Positions 20,721 through 29,374 of a stretch of 64,000 bases of DNA are shown here, piece after piece (the stretch's first letter is position 1; every line of letters begins with the position of its first letter). The DNA is taken from the NCBI RefSeq assembly GCF_003057875.1, contig NZ_PYXZ01000002.1:558254-622253 (forward strand). Direction: 5' to 3'. Under the pieces are notes generated by a model. That model was given only the letters and a program-made list of their open reading frames with translations. It was not told where the DNA came from and did no database searches. The DNA comes from Nocardioides currus (GTDB lineage: Bacteria; Actinomycetota; Actinomycetes; Propionibacteriales; Nocardioidaceae). A program made the position numbers and the translations under genes.

Positions 20721-21788
20721 ATGATCGACCACTTCTGGGCCGTGATCCCCGCCGGCGGCGCCGGCACCCGCCTCTGGCCCGTGTCGAGGCGGACGTCCCC
20801 GAAGTTCCTGCACGACCTCACCGGCAGCGGGCGCACCCTGATCCAGGCGACCCGCGACCGGCTCGCGCCGCTGGCCGCCGACCGGGTGCTCGTCGTCACC
20901 GGGCAGGCCCACCGCGACGCCGTCGTCGAGCAGCTCCCCGAGCTCGGGGCCGACCAGGTCGTCGCCGAGCCGTCGGCCCGCGACTCGATGGCCGCGGTCG
21001 GCCTGGCCGCCGCCCTGCTCGAGGCGCGCGACCCCGACGCCGTGATGGGATCGTTCGCCGCCGACCACGTCATCACCGACGACGCGGAGTTCCAGCGCGC
21101 GGTGTCGACCGCGGTGCGGGCCGCGCGCGCCGGGTGGCTGGTGACGATCGGGATCGAGCCGACCCACCCGGCCACCGGGTTCGGCTACATCAAGCCCGGC
21201 CCGGCCGTCGACGACGTGGACGGTGCCCTCGGCGTGCTGGAGTTCGTGGAGAAGCCCTCGGCGCAGGTCGCAGCGACGTACGTCGAGGCGGGCTACCGCT
21301 GGAACGCGGGCATGTTCGTCATGCGGCCCGGCGTGCTGCTCGACCTCCTCGGCGAGCAGGACCCCGACTTCGCGGCCGCGCTGCGCGGCATCGCCGCCGA
21401 CCCGGCGACGCTGGGCGAGGTGTGGCCGACGCTGCCGAAGATCGCGCTCGACCACGCGGTGGCCGAGCCGGCCGCTGCGGCGGGCCGCGTGGCCGTGGTG
21501 CCCGGCGGCTTCGGCTGGGACGACATCGGCGACTTCGCCTCGCTCGAGACCCTGCTGGCGGGCGACGAGCCCGTGACCGTGCTGGGCGACGCCGGCCTCG
21601 TGCGGACCGTCGACGCCTCGGGCCTCGTGGTGCCGGGCAGCGGCCGGACCGTGGCCGTGGTCGGGCTGAGCGACGTCGTCGTCGTGGACACGGGCGACGC
21701 GCTGCTCGTCACCACCCTGGAGCGGGCGCAGGACGTGAAATCGATCGTGGCCGCCCTCCAGGAGGACGGCCACGACCACCTCACCTGA
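20721..21788 (+). CDS. manC: Mannose-1-phosphate guanylyltransferase
   Basis: A 355-residue nucleotidyltransferase that makes GDP-mannose from mannose-1-phosphate and GTP. The signature AVIPAGGAGTRLWPVSRRTSPKFL-like segment at the N-terminus contains the GGAGTRLWPVSR pyrophosphorylase loop, and FVEKPSAQVAATYVEAGYRWNAGMFV is the sugar-binding block; VPGGFGWDDIGDFASLETLL is the downstream signature. No fused isomerase domain is present, so it is monofunctional. GDP-mannose feeds mannosylated lipids and glycoproteins. The phosphomannomutase at 34544 is the likely previous step. The leaderless-type start is described at 20698-20720. Confidence 0.92.
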   Translation: MIDHFWAVIPAGGAGTRLWPVSRRTSPKFLHDLTGSGRTLIQATRDRLAPLAADRVLVVTGQAHRDAVVEQLPELGADQVVAEPSARDSMAAVGLAAALLEARDPDAVMGSFAADHVITDDAEFQRAVSTAVRAARAGWLVTIGIEPTHPATGFGYIKPGPAVDDVDGALGVLEFVEKPSAQVAATYVEAGYRWNAGMFVMRPGVLLDLLGEQDPDFAAALRGIAADPATLGEVWPTLPKIALDHAVAEPAAAAGRVAVVPGGFGWDDIGDFASLETLLAGDEPVTVLGDAGLVRTVDASGLVVPGSGRTVAVVGLSDVVVVDTGDALLVTTLERAQDVKSIVAALQEDGHDHLT

Positions 21789-21795
21789 GGTGAGG
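21779..21795. terminator. Short hairpin at the manC stop codon
   Basis: CCTCACC (21779-21785) pairs with GGTGAGG (21789-21795), with the TGA stop in the loop. It lies between convergent genes. The stem is only 7 bp, so terminator function is tentative. Confidence 0.4.
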
Positions 21796-21806
21796 GAGGT
21801 GCTGGG

Positions 21807-22544
21807 TCAGACGACGGTCGGCTCGGGGGAGTCGAGGTAGGGGTACTTCTTCATGAACTCCTCCAGCGCGGCACCGCTGGGGGCCGAGCAGTACTGGAAG
21901 ACGCCGACCTGCTTGCTCGTGTCGGTCTCGCCGGCACCGCCGACGGACCAGTGGGTGATCGCGACGTGCTGGCCGCCGGGGAATGCCTCGCCGTCCTCCG
22001 AGGTCCACGGCACGGCCTTGAACTTGTCGCGCAGGTTCTCGGTGCCGCGCAGCTTCTCGGCGATGCCGCGCAGGTCGTCCATCTGGGAGTCGCTGTCGGC
22101 GACGGTCTTGTCGTACCAGAGGATCGTGTAGCCGTGCTCGAGGTTGTGCACGAGCTCGCCGACGTCGGGGCGGTCGGAGGCGGTGTAGAGCTTGCGCTCG
22201 ATCCCGTCCCACACGTTGTAGTGGGTGCCGAACGCGGGCGGGGCGTCCTCGTACTGGATCGGCGTGCCGGGCTCGACGTGCTCCTGGTTGCCGGTGGCCT
22301 TCTTGGTCGTGATCTCGCCGCAGGCGTCCGCCTCGGCCCCGATCTGGTCGAGGTCCTGGGAGTCGAACGCGCGCAGGTCGTACCAGTCCTTGATGGGCTG
22401 GTAGGCCGCGGCACCGACGATCAGGAGGGCGATCGTGACGCAGACGCCGACGATGGCGAATCCGCGGCGCTTCTCGGCGCCCTTCTGCTTGTTGCGGATC
22501 GAGTCGATGACCGCCTGACGGTCGGTCCTGTCCTTCTTGGCCAC
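21807..22544 (-). CDS. DUF3105 membrane-anchored protein
   Basis: A 245-residue protein: a Lys/Arg-rich cytoplasmic start (AKKDRTDRQAVIDSIRNKQK), one transmembrane helix (about 34-54), and an extracytoplasmic DUF3105 domain. The DUF3105 motifs are GTPIQYEDAPPAFGTHYN, LVHNLEHGYTILWYD with the conserved His-Asn-Leu-Glu-His-Gly, and AITHWS. The conserved His/Cys residues suggest metal or redox chemistry, but no function is established. I chose GTG at 22544 because homologues begin with AKK; GTG at 22562 is possible. It is convergent with manC. Confidence 0.82.
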   Translation of the reverse strand: MAKKDRTDRQAVIDSIRNKQKGAEKRRGFAIVGVCVTIALLIVGAAAYQPIKDWYDLRAFDSQDLDQIGAEADACGEITTKKATGNQEHVEPGTPIQYEDAPPAFGTHYNVWDGIERKLYTASDRPDVGELVHNLEHGYTILWYDKTVADSDSQMDDLRGIAEKLRGTENLRDKFKAVPWTSEDGEAFPGGQHVAITHWSVGGAGETDTSKQVGVFQYCSAPSGAALEEFMKKYPYLDSPEPTVV

Positions 22545-22607
22545 GGTGGTTGGGTCTCTCACGATCGGTGGGCGCGCCCGACGAGCAGGCGGGGTCGGGG
22601 GCAGAGT

Positions 22608-23567
22608 CTACGGAGTGACGGGTGAGACAGCCGCAACGAGGGCGGATCGGCCCGGCTCCCACCCGTCGAGCCGCCAGCCGTGCGCGAAGCACACGGCGGC
22701 GACGACGCTCTCCGGCGCGTCTGCGGGCAGGCTGATCCCGCCGTCGTCGTACGTCGCACCGCCGCCCAGCACCCGGTCGAGGGCCTCGCACAGCTCGCCG
22801 GGTCCGGCCGGCTCGCCGAACGCGACGCGGTCTGCCTCGGCGCCGGCCAGCGCCCGGACGACGGCCTCGCGGGCGCCGTACCCGAAGAGGTCGGCGCCGT
22901 CGCGTCGGGTCAGCGAACGCGCGCCGGGTCCGTCGTCCGACAGCGGCAGGACCAGGTCGGCGCGCCCCTGCACTACGGCGACCGGTCGGCCGCCGAGCTT
23001 GCCCCGCACCAGGTCGGCGGCCCCAGCGATCTCGTCGGCGACGGCGGGGAGGGTGACGACGAGGTCGTTGCCGTAGGCGTCGACCCGGCCGGCGTGGTCC
23101 TCGGCGACGGTCAGCCCGGCGGCACCGATGGCGATGTCGGTCTGGCCCTCGCGCCAGGCGCGGCCGGCGGTGTCGGTGACGACCACGCCGACGGTGGCGC
23201 CGGTCAGCTCGTGCAGCCGCCGGCGGAGCGCGCGGGCGCTGGCGTCGGGGTCGAGGGGGAGCAGCACGATCGAGCCGACCTCGACGTTGGAGGCGTCGAT
23301 CCCGGCCGCGGCCATCGTCAGCCCCAGGCGGTTGCGCACGATCACGGTGGGACCCCGGCGGGCGACGACCCGCTCGGTCTCCTCCGCCAGTGCGTCGCCC
23401 CGGTCGCCGACGCGCACGCGGCCCTCGGCCTTGCTGACCACCTTGCTCGTGACGACCACGACGTCGCCGTCGACGAGCTGGGTGGCGGCGGCGACGAGGC
23501 CGGCGAGGTCGGAGTCGACCGTGATCTCGGGCAGGCCCTCGGGGGCCGTGACCCGGAGCTCGGTCAC
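22608..23567 (-). CDS. cofE: Coenzyme F420-0:L-glutamate ligase (CofE; no FbiB nitroreductase domain)
   Basis: A 319-residue enzyme that adds gamma-linked glutamates to F420-0 with GTP. CofE motifs: DGDVVVVTSKVVSKAEGRV, VIVRNRLGLTMAAAGIDASNV, VGVVVTDTAGRAWREGQTDIAIG and AVADEIAGAADLV. The CofE domain ends near residue 245. The last ~70 residues are a short tail, not the FMN-dependent nitroreductase domain fused in mycobacterial FbiB (about 450 residues), so dehydro-F420-0 reduction must be done elsewhere. The GTG overlaps the cofD stop (GTGA). Confidence 0.92.
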   Translation of the reverse strand: MTELRVTAPEGLPEITVDSDLAGLVAAATQLVDGDVVVVTSKVVSKAEGRVRVGDRGDALAEETERVVARRGPTVIVRNRLGLTMAAAGIDASNVEVGSIVLLPLDPDASARALRRRLHELTGATVGVVVTDTAGRAWREGQTDIAIGAAGLTVAEDHAGRVDAYGNDLVVTLPAVADEIAGAADLVRGKLGGRPVAVVQGRADLVLPLSDDGPGARSLTRRDGADLFGYGAREAVVRALAGAEADRVAFGEPAGPGELCEALDRVLGGGATYDDGGISLPADAPESVVAAVCFAHGWRLDGWEPGRSALVAAVSPVTP

Positions 23568-24562
23568 GGTCGGACCAGTCGGATCGCCTCGGCGGCCATG
23601 GCGGCCGTCGCGTCGTGGTCGGTCATCATCAGGGGCACGGCCGCGCAGGCGATGCCGGCGGCCTCGACGGCGGCCACGTGGTGTGCGTCGGACGTGTCGA
23701 CCAGCCAGCCGTCGAGCACGCCGCCGTCGGAGCGGGCGCCGTAGTGCACCCCCACCGCGGCCGCGGTCACGTCGACGCCGATCGCGGTCAGCATCTGCTG
23801 GGCCATCCCGCGCACGTGCGTGTCGCCGACGATGGGGGACAGGCCCACCACGGGAGCAGCGGTCGCGACCAGCGCGTCGCGGATGCCGGGCACCCCGAGG
23901 ATGGTGCCGACCGAGACCACCGGGTTGGACGGCGGCAGCACGACGAGGTCGGCATCGGCGATCGCCTCCAGCACCCCGGGCGCCGGGGCGGACTGGTCCA
24001 GTCCGACGACCACGACCGCGAGGGCCGGGACCTCGGCGTGCAGGCGCACCCAGTACTCCTGGAAGTGCACGACCCGCTTGCCGCTCGGCTCCGCCTCGTC
24101 GGCGATCGCCACGTGCGTCTCGACCCGGTCGTCCGACATCGGCAGCAGCCGCACCCCGGGCTGCCACCGCCGGCACAGGGCGGTCGTGACGTCGGAGAGC
24201 GGGTAGCCGGCCTCGAGCATCTGGCTGCGGACGACGTGGGTCGCGATGTCGCGATCACCGAGCCCGAACCACGTCGACTCCACGCCGTACGCCTCGAGCT
24301 CCTGCTTCACGCTCCAGGTCTCGTCGCTGCGGCCCCACCCGCGCTCGAGGTCGATGCCCTCGCCGAGGGTGTACATGACGGTGTCGAGGTCGGGGCAGAC
24401 CTTGAGCCCGTGGATCCACAGGTCGTCGGCGGTGTTGGCGACCACGGTGACCTCCGCGTCGGGGGAGACGCCGGGGAGGGTGCCGGTGCGGATGCCGTGC
24501 TGCAGGCCCTGCAGGAACCTGGCGCCGCCCATGCCGCCGGAGAGGACAGTGATCTTCTGCAT
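23564..24562 (-). CDS. cofD: Phospholactate/phosphoenolpyruvyl transferase CofD/FbiA
   Basis: A 332-residue enzyme that joins the deazaflavin Fo to the phosphoenolpyruvyl (or lactyl) moiety in F420 synthesis. The N-terminus ITVLSGGMGGARFLQGL is the conserved nucleotide-binding loop. TVVANTADDLWIHGLKVCPDLDTVMYTL and GLGDRDIATHVVRSQML are diagnostic, and LPPSNPVVSVGTILGVPGI lines the active site. In mycobacteria it is adjacent to fbiB and whiB2, the same order as here. It is divergent from whiB2. Confidence 0.94.
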   Translation of the reverse strand: MQKITVLSGGMGGARFLQGLQHGIRTGTLPGVSPDAEVTVVANTADDLWIHGLKVCPDLDTVMYTLGEGIDLERGWGRSDETWSVKQELEAYGVESTWFGLGDRDIATHVVRSQMLEAGYPLSDVTTALCRRWQPGVRLLPMSDDRVETHVAIADEAEPSGKRVVHFQEYWVRLHAEVPALAVVVVGLDQSAPAPGVLEAIADADLVVLPPSNPVVSVGTILGVPGIRDALVATAAPVVGLSPIVGDTHVRGMAQQMLTAIGVDVTAAAVGVHYGARSDGGVLDGWLVDTSDAHHVAAVEAAGIACAAVPLMMTDHDATAAMAAEAIRLVRP

Positions 24563-24608
24563 GCGGCCAAGCCTGCCCTACGCGTCATCGCCCGATCGGG
24601 CCCGTCCC

Positions 24609-24626
24609 ATGGCCCGTTCGGGCCAT
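24609..24626. promoter_or_regulatory. 18-bp palindrome in the cofD-whiB2 intergenic region
   Basis: ATGGCCCG and CGGGCCAT are perfect arms separated by TT. It lies between the divergent cofD and whiB2 genes, 14 bases upstream of the whiB2 -35 element, so it could be an activator or repressor site for either gene. Confidence 0.4.
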
Positions 24627-24639
24627 ACCAGATTCGGGC

Positions 24640-24669
24640 TTGACTTCGTGGGTACGACAGGCATGTAAT
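24640..24669 (+). promoter_or_regulatory. whiB2 promoter
   Basis: TTGACT (24640-24645) and TGTAAT (24664-24669) are separated by 18 bases, a good housekeeping-type promoter. The predicted start near 24677 gives a leader of about 60 bases before the ATG, with a purine-rich ribosome site GAAAGGG. Confidence 0.6.
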
Positions 24670-24739
24670 TCCCACAGTGTTGTTCACTCGATCGGCACGA
24701 TTCACACTGCAGCAGCCAAGGGTCGAAAGGGCGAAAGCC

Positions 24740-24997
24740 ATGAGAGCAGAACTATTTCTCCTCGAGCCGGACGCCGAAGACATGGGTTGGCAGGACCGTG
24801 CGCTGTGTGCGCAGACCGACCCCGAGGCCTTCTTCCCGGAGAAGGGTGGCTCGACGCGTGAGGCCAAGAAGGTCTGCCTGACGTGCGAGGTCCGCAACGA
24901 CTGTCTCGAGTCCGCACTGAGCAACGACGAGCGCTTCGGCATCTGGGGCGGCCTCTCCGAGCGGGAGCGTCGCAAGCTGAAGAAGCGCGCAGTCTGA
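24740..24997 (+). CDS. whiB2: WhiB-family iron-sulfur regulator (WhiB2-like)
   Basis: An 85-residue WhiB protein. Four cysteines (C23, C46, C49, C55) in the C-(Xn)-C-X2-C-X5-C pattern bind a [4Fe-4S] cluster. The G(I/V)WGG turn is FGIWGGLSERERRKLKKRAV-like, with basic C-terminal residues that contact DNA next to the sigma factor. WhiB2/WhmD proteins control septation and sporulation-like programmes in actinobacteria. Flanking genes (cofD, DUF5719, zincin-like, DUF3499) match the mycobacterial whiB2 neighbourhood, supporting this subgroup. A long hairpin terminates it at 25016-25053. Confidence 0.92.
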   Translation: MRAELFLLEPDAEDMGWQDRALCAQTDPEAFFPEKGGSTREAKKVCLTCEVRNDCLESALSNDERFGIWGGLSERERRKLKKRAV

Positions 24998-25015
24998 GCC
25001 GACAGCACCGAACAC

Positions 25016-25053
25016 CAGTCGCGCCCCGGGCCCTCCACGGCCCGGGGCGACTG
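25016..25053 (+). terminator. Terminator of whiB2
   Basis: A 15-bp stem (CAGTCG + CCCCGGGCC pairing with GGCCCGGGG + CGACTG) with a 2-base CG bulge and a CTCCAC loop, located 19 bases after the stop codon. Confidence 0.75.
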
Positions 25054-25091
25054 CATTTCGGGGCCCACCCGCTGCTCGCTAGGGTGCTCCG

Positions 25092-27992
25092 GTGACCGTC
25101 ACCGCCCTGCTCGTCAGCCATGACGGGGAGCGGTGGCTGCCCGCGGTGCTGGCGGGAGTCGCGGCCCAGAACCGCCCCGTCGACGCCGTCGTCGCCGTCG
25201 ACACGGGCAGCCGCGACGAGAGCCGCACGCTCGTGGAAGCCGCCTGGGGCGCCGAGAACGTGCACGCGCTCGACGGCTCGACCACCTTCCCGCAGGCCGT
25301 CCGGGCGGCGCTCGCGACGCTGCCGCCGACCTCGACCGAGGCCCCGGAGGCCGGTCTCGACGACGAGTGGATCTGGCTGCTCCACGACGACGCCAACCCC
25401 GATCCCGACGCGCTGCTCGCCCTGACGCTGGCGATCGAGGAGTATCCCGACGCCGACGTCCTCGGCCCCAAGCTGCGCGAGTGGCCCTCGCTGCGCCGGC
25501 TGCTCGAGGTCGGCCTGACCATCACCGGCACCGGCCACCGCGAGACGGGCCTGGAGCGGGGGGAGTACGACCAGGGCCAGCACGACGAGCCGCGGCAGGT
25601 GCTGGCGGTCAACACGGCCGGGATGCTCGTGCGCCGACGGGTGCTCGAGGAGCTCGGCGGGTTCGACGACGAGCTCCCGATGTTCGGCAACGACATCGAC
25701 TTCGGCTGGCGCGCCGCGCAGGCCGGCCGCACCACGATGGTGATCCCGCAGGCCGTCGTCTTCCACGCCGAGGCGGCGCACCGCGGCGTACGCCGCACGC
25801 CACTGACCGGACGCCACACACACTTCCAGGAGCGGCGGGCCGCACTGTTCACGATGCTCGTCAACGCCTCGGGACGGGCGCTGCCGTGGCAGGTCGTCCG
25901 GCTGTTCCTCGGCTCGCTGCTGCGGGTGCTGGGCTTCCTGGTCGTGCGCTCGGTCGGCGAGGCGCTCGACGAGCTGGCCGCCGTGCTCTCGGTCTACTCC
26001 CGGCCGCGCGCCGTGCTCGCCGGGCGACGCGCCCGGGCCGGCCGGCGGGGCGAGGCGTCGAGCGCACGTTCCCTGCTGGCCCCGGCGTGGCTGCCCTACC
26101 GACACGGCCTCGACTTCCTCACCGACCTCGCGACCGCTGCGACCAACCAGGCCTCCGACGTCGCCGAGCGTCGTCGCGCCGCCAAGCTCGCCGACGCTGC
26201 GCCGCCGCCGACCTCCGGCCGGTCCCGCGCGAGCGTCGACGAGGAGGAGGAGCTGCTCCAGGACTCCGGCATCGTGGCGCGCTTCGCCACCAACCCCGTC
26301 GCGATGGTCCTGCTGCTGTTCGTCGTGCTCGCCGTGGTCGCCGCCCGGCCGGCGTTCGGCACGATCACCGGTGGCGCGCTCTCGCAGGTCCCCGCCGACG
26401 CCGCCGACTGGTGGCGGCTGCACGTCGAGTCGCGGCACCCACTCGGCACCGGCACCGACGTGCCCGCCCCGGCCTACGTGCTGCCCTTCGCCGCCCTGGC
26501 CACGATCCTCGGCGGCAGCACGGGAGCGGTGATCTCCTCCCTGATGCTGCTCGCGATCCCGTTCGGGGCGTGGGGTGCGTGGCGACTGCTGCGGGTCGTC
26601 GGCCACCTCGTCGACACCCGTGACCTGCCGCGCTGGCTGCACGTGTGGGGCGCCGTGACCTACGGCCTGGTGCCCGCCACCTCGGGCGCCTGGGGTGAGG
26701 GCCGCTTCGGCACGGTCGCGGTCGCGGCCCTGCTGCCATGGACCGCGCTCGCGGCCCTCGGGTTCGCCGATCCCGAGCGTGACCGTCGCTGGCGCGCCGC
26801 CTGGCGGACCGCGCTGCTGGTCGCGCTCGGTGCTGCGTTCGTCCCGGGCGTGTGGCTGTTCGCCCTGCTCGTCGCGGCGATCGTCCTCGGCGCCGCCGCG
26901 TTCGTCGCGCCCCGCGTGCTCCGCGACCGCGACGTGTGGGGCCCGCCGGTGGCCGGCCTCCTCGCCGTACCCGTGCTGCTCGCGCCGTGGCTGCTGCCCC
27001 TCGTGACGACCGGCTCCGCGCCGGGCCTGTTGCTCGAGGCGGGCCGGCTGCCCGGCGACCGTGTCGACTTCCTCGGCCTCGTGACCGGCCGGCTCGGCGA
27101 CCTCGGTGCGCCGTGGTGGCTCGGCGTGCTCCTCGCCGTGCTCGCCGTGCTGGCGCTGGTGCCGCGCTCGACGCGGGTGCCGGTCATCGTGTGCTGGCTG
27201 GTCGCGCTGGCGGCGGCGATCGTCGCCGCCGTCCTCGGCCTCGTCCGGCTCTCGCTGCCCGCCACCGAGACGCGCCCGAGCCTCGGGCTCTTCGTGGTGA
27301 TCCTCCAGGGCGTGGCCGTGATCGCCACCGTGCTGGGCGCGGAGGCCTACCTGCGCCGCCTGCACGACGGCGCCGCACACCCGCTGTGGCAGCGGGCGGT
27401 CGCCGCGCTGCTCGCTGTCGGTGCCGCCGTGGTGCCGCTCGGCGGCCTCGGCTGGTGGCTGGTCAACCAGGACGACGCCCTCACCCGCACCGAGCAGGCG
27501 GTCGTCCCGGCCTACATGGAGCAGAGCTCGCAGCTCGGCGTCGAGCACGGTGTGCTGGTGATCCGCGGCTCGGTCGACGACGGCGTGGACTACCGCGTCC
27601 GTCGCGGCGACGGCATCACGCTCGGCGAGGACGAGATCCTGTCGCTGGCCGACGTCGACCGCGACTTCGACGCCGCGGTTCGCGCGCTGGTGTCGGCCCC
27701 CACGTCGGCGGTGGCGAAGACGCTGGGTGACGCCGGCATCGAGTACGTCGTCCTCCCCTCGCCGGCCGACGGCACCGTCGCCGCCGGGCTGGACGCGACC
27801 GCCGGGCTCGTGCAGGCGAGTGCGGAGGACCGCTCGACCCGCGCCTGGAAGGTCGACCGCCCGCTCGAGGCGGCGGGGGTGGAGAGCCGCACCTCGGCGT
27901 TGCGGGTCGTGCTGCTCGTCGTGCAGGGCCTCGCGATCCTGGTCGTGCTGGTGCTGGCCGCCCCGACGCTGCGGAAGGCACGCGATGAGTGA
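25092..27992 (+). CDS. Large membrane glycosyltransferase (GT2 + multi-pass region)
   Basis: A 966-residue fusion. The N-terminal GT2 domain (about 1-250) has VTALLVSHDGERWLPAVLAG, VVAVDTGSRDESR, the metal-binding IWLLHDDANPDPD and FDDELPMFGNDIDFGWR. A cytoplasmic linker rich in Arg/Ala follows (about 290-390). From about residue 395 there are roughly a dozen hydrophobic helices, ending with an extracytoplasmic stretch and a final helix near 940. It likely adds a sugar to a lipid carrier or exported glycan; the product is unknown. The GTG is 6 bases after TAGGGT (25080-25085), suggesting a leaderless mRNA. It overlaps the DUF5719 gene by 8 bases. Confidence 0.85.
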   Translation: MTVTALLVSHDGERWLPAVLAGVAAQNRPVDAVVAVDTGSRDESRTLVEAAWGAENVHALDGSTTFPQAVRAALATLPPTSTEAPEAGLDDEWIWLLHDDANPDPDALLALTLAIEEYPDADVLGPKLREWPSLRRLLEVGLTITGTGHRETGLERGEYDQGQHDEPRQVLAVNTAGMLVRRRVLEELGGFDDELPMFGNDIDFGWRAAQAGRTTMVIPQAVVFHAEAAHRGVRRTPLTGRHTHFQERRAALFTMLVNASGRALPWQVVRLFLGSLLRVLGFLVVRSVGEALDELAAVLSVYSRPRAVLAGRRARAGRRGEASSARSLLAPAWLPYRHGLDFLTDLATAATNQASDVAERRRAAKLADAAPPPTSGRSRASVDEEEELLQDSGIVARFATNPVAMVLLLFVVLAVVAARPAFGTITGGALSQVPADAADWWRLHVESRHPLGTGTDVPAPAYVLPFAALATILGGSTGAVISSLMLLAIPFGAWGAWRLLRVVGHLVDTRDLPRWLHVWGAVTYGLVPATSGAWGEGRFGTVAVAALLPWTALAALGFADPERDRRWRAAWRTALLVALGAAFVPGVWLFALLVAAIVLGAAAFVAPRVLRDRDVWGPPVAGLLAVPVLLAPWLLPLVTTGSAPGLLLEAGRLPGDRVDFLGLVTGRLGDLGAPWWLGVLLAVLAVLALVPRSTRVPVIVCWLVALAAAIVAAVLGLVRLSLPATETRPSLGLFVVILQGVAVIATVLGAEAYLRRLHDGAAHPLWQRAVAALLAVGAAVVPLGGLGWWLVNQDDALTRTEQAVVPAYMEQSSQLGVEHGVLVIRGSVDDGVDYRVRRGDGITLGEDEILSLADVDRDFDAAVRALVSAPTSAVAKTLGDAGIEYVVLPSPADGTVAAGLDATAGLVQASAEDRSTRAWKVDRPLEAAGVESRTSALRVVLLVVQGLAILVVLVLAAPTLRKARDE

Positions 27993-29367
27993 GACCCCGG
28001 AACCCACCCCCGGCCGCCGGTCGGCCGCCCGCTCGCTGAGCCGCCGGCTCGGCCCGATCGAGCTCGTCGCGATCGTGGTGCCGTTGCTCACGGTCGCGGC
28101 GCTGGCCCTCGTCCGCCCGGTCGACGACGCCACCACCGTCCACCCGCCCACCGACGTCGCCCTGGAGCGGACGACCCTCGTCTGTCCGACCGCGCTGGCC
28201 GGCGCCAAGACCGTCTCGCTGGCCGACGCCGACGGAGCGAGCGGCGACGTCACGACCCGTCTGCCCGACGAGGACACGATCGCGCTCGACGGCACCAAGC
28301 GCGTCGGGAAGTCGGCCGCGGTGGCCGTCCAGGCCACCGAGGACCTCGCGTCCGGCCTTCTCGGGACGAGGTACGGCGATGGCGTGGCCACCTCCTGCCG
28401 TGCTCCACAGCCCGACCAGTGGTTCACCGGGGTCGGCGCCGCCCCGGAGCACTCCTCGACCCTCGAGGTGACCAACCCCGACGGCGGACCGGCCGTCGCC
28501 GACGTCACCGTGCTCGGCCCCGACGGCCCCGTCGACGTGCCCGCCCTGCGCGGGGTCACCGTGCCCGGCGGCCGGACGCTGCGCTTCGACCTCGCCGAGG
28601 TCGTGCCGACACGCGACGAGCTGGCGCTGCAGGTGCACGTGTCGCGCGGCCGGCTGGGTGTCGACGTGGTCGACCAGGTCGACGAGCTGGGCCGAGGCGC
28701 CCGCAGCGAGGACTGGCTCCCGTCGCAGGCGGAGGCCGGCACGGCGGCGTACCTCCTCGGGCTGGGCGGCAAGCCGGGCGACCGCACCCTCGTGCTCGCC
28801 AACCCCGGCGACAGCGAGGCCCGCGTGCAGGTCAAGGTGGTGACGAAGGAGAGCGAGTTCGCGCTGGCCGACGCGGAGGAGGTCCGGGTGTCGCCCGGCT
28901 CGACCGAGGCCGTCGACCTCACCGACCTGCTCGAGGGGCGCGCCGGACGCGGGGTGATCGGGCTGCGTCTCGACGCGACCCTCCCGGTGACGGCGACGCT
29001 GCGGACGCTCGCCGGGGGAGACCTGTCGCACGCCGTGGCCGGCGCCCCGCTCGCGTCGCGCACGGCGCTCGCCCTGCCGGGCGGACCGTCGCGGCTGCTG
29101 ATCGCGGGCGCGGACAACGCCGGCGTGGCGACGTACGTCGTGACCGACGCGCAGGGCGACCAGGTCGCCGACGAGCGGGTCGAGCTGACGCCCGGTGAGG
29201 CCGCGCGGATCAAGCTGCCAAGCAAGGGCGCGGTGCTCGACCTGACGATCCAGCGCACCGGGGCCGTCGCTTCCGTCGAGGTCGGCCCGCCGGGGCTCGC
29301 GGTGCTGCCGCTCTCGGAGCTGGTGGTCGACGGGCGCGTGCCGGACGTGCGTCCGGCGTTGCGCTGA
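27985..29367 (+). CDS. DUF5719 family membrane-anchored protein
   Basis: A 460-residue protein: short cytoplasmic start, one transmembrane helix (about 24-46), then a long extracytoplasmic beta-rich region matching the actinobacterial DUF5719 family (LERTTLVCPTALAGAKTV; repeated LALPGGPSRLLIAGAD-type strands). It always follows the large GT2-membrane gene in relatives, so the two may act together in envelope glycan display; that is inference. The ATG lies inside the previous coding region (8-base overlap). Confidence 0.8.
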   Translation: MSETPEPTPGRRSAARSLSRRLGPIELVAIVVPLLTVAALALVRPVDDATTVHPPTDVALERTTLVCPTALAGAKTVSLADADGASGDVTTRLPDEDTIALDGTKRVGKSAAVAVQATEDLASGLLGTRYGDGVATSCRAPQPDQWFTGVGAAPEHSSTLEVTNPDGGPAVADVTVLGPDGPVDVPALRGVTVPGGRTLRFDLAEVVPTRDELALQVHVSRGRLGVDVVDQVDELGRGARSEDWLPSQAEAGTAAYLLGLGGKPGDRTLVLANPGDSEARVQVKVVTKESEFALADAEEVRVSPGSTEAVDLTDLLEGRAGRGVIGLRLDATLPVTATLRTLAGGDLSHAVAGAPLASRTALALPGGPSRLLIAGADNAGVATYVVTDAQGDQVADERVELTPGEAARIKLPSKGAVLDLTIQRTGAVASVEVGPPGLAVLPLSELVVDGRVPDVRPALR

Positions 29368-29374
29368 TGACGGA

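Noticed and set aside
24702..29258. Long antisense open frames (for example 1518 codons here and 1569 codons at 46030-50739)
   Set aside because: They mirror real genes on the other strand and have biased, low-complexity composition with no family motifs; long antisense frames are expected at high GC.
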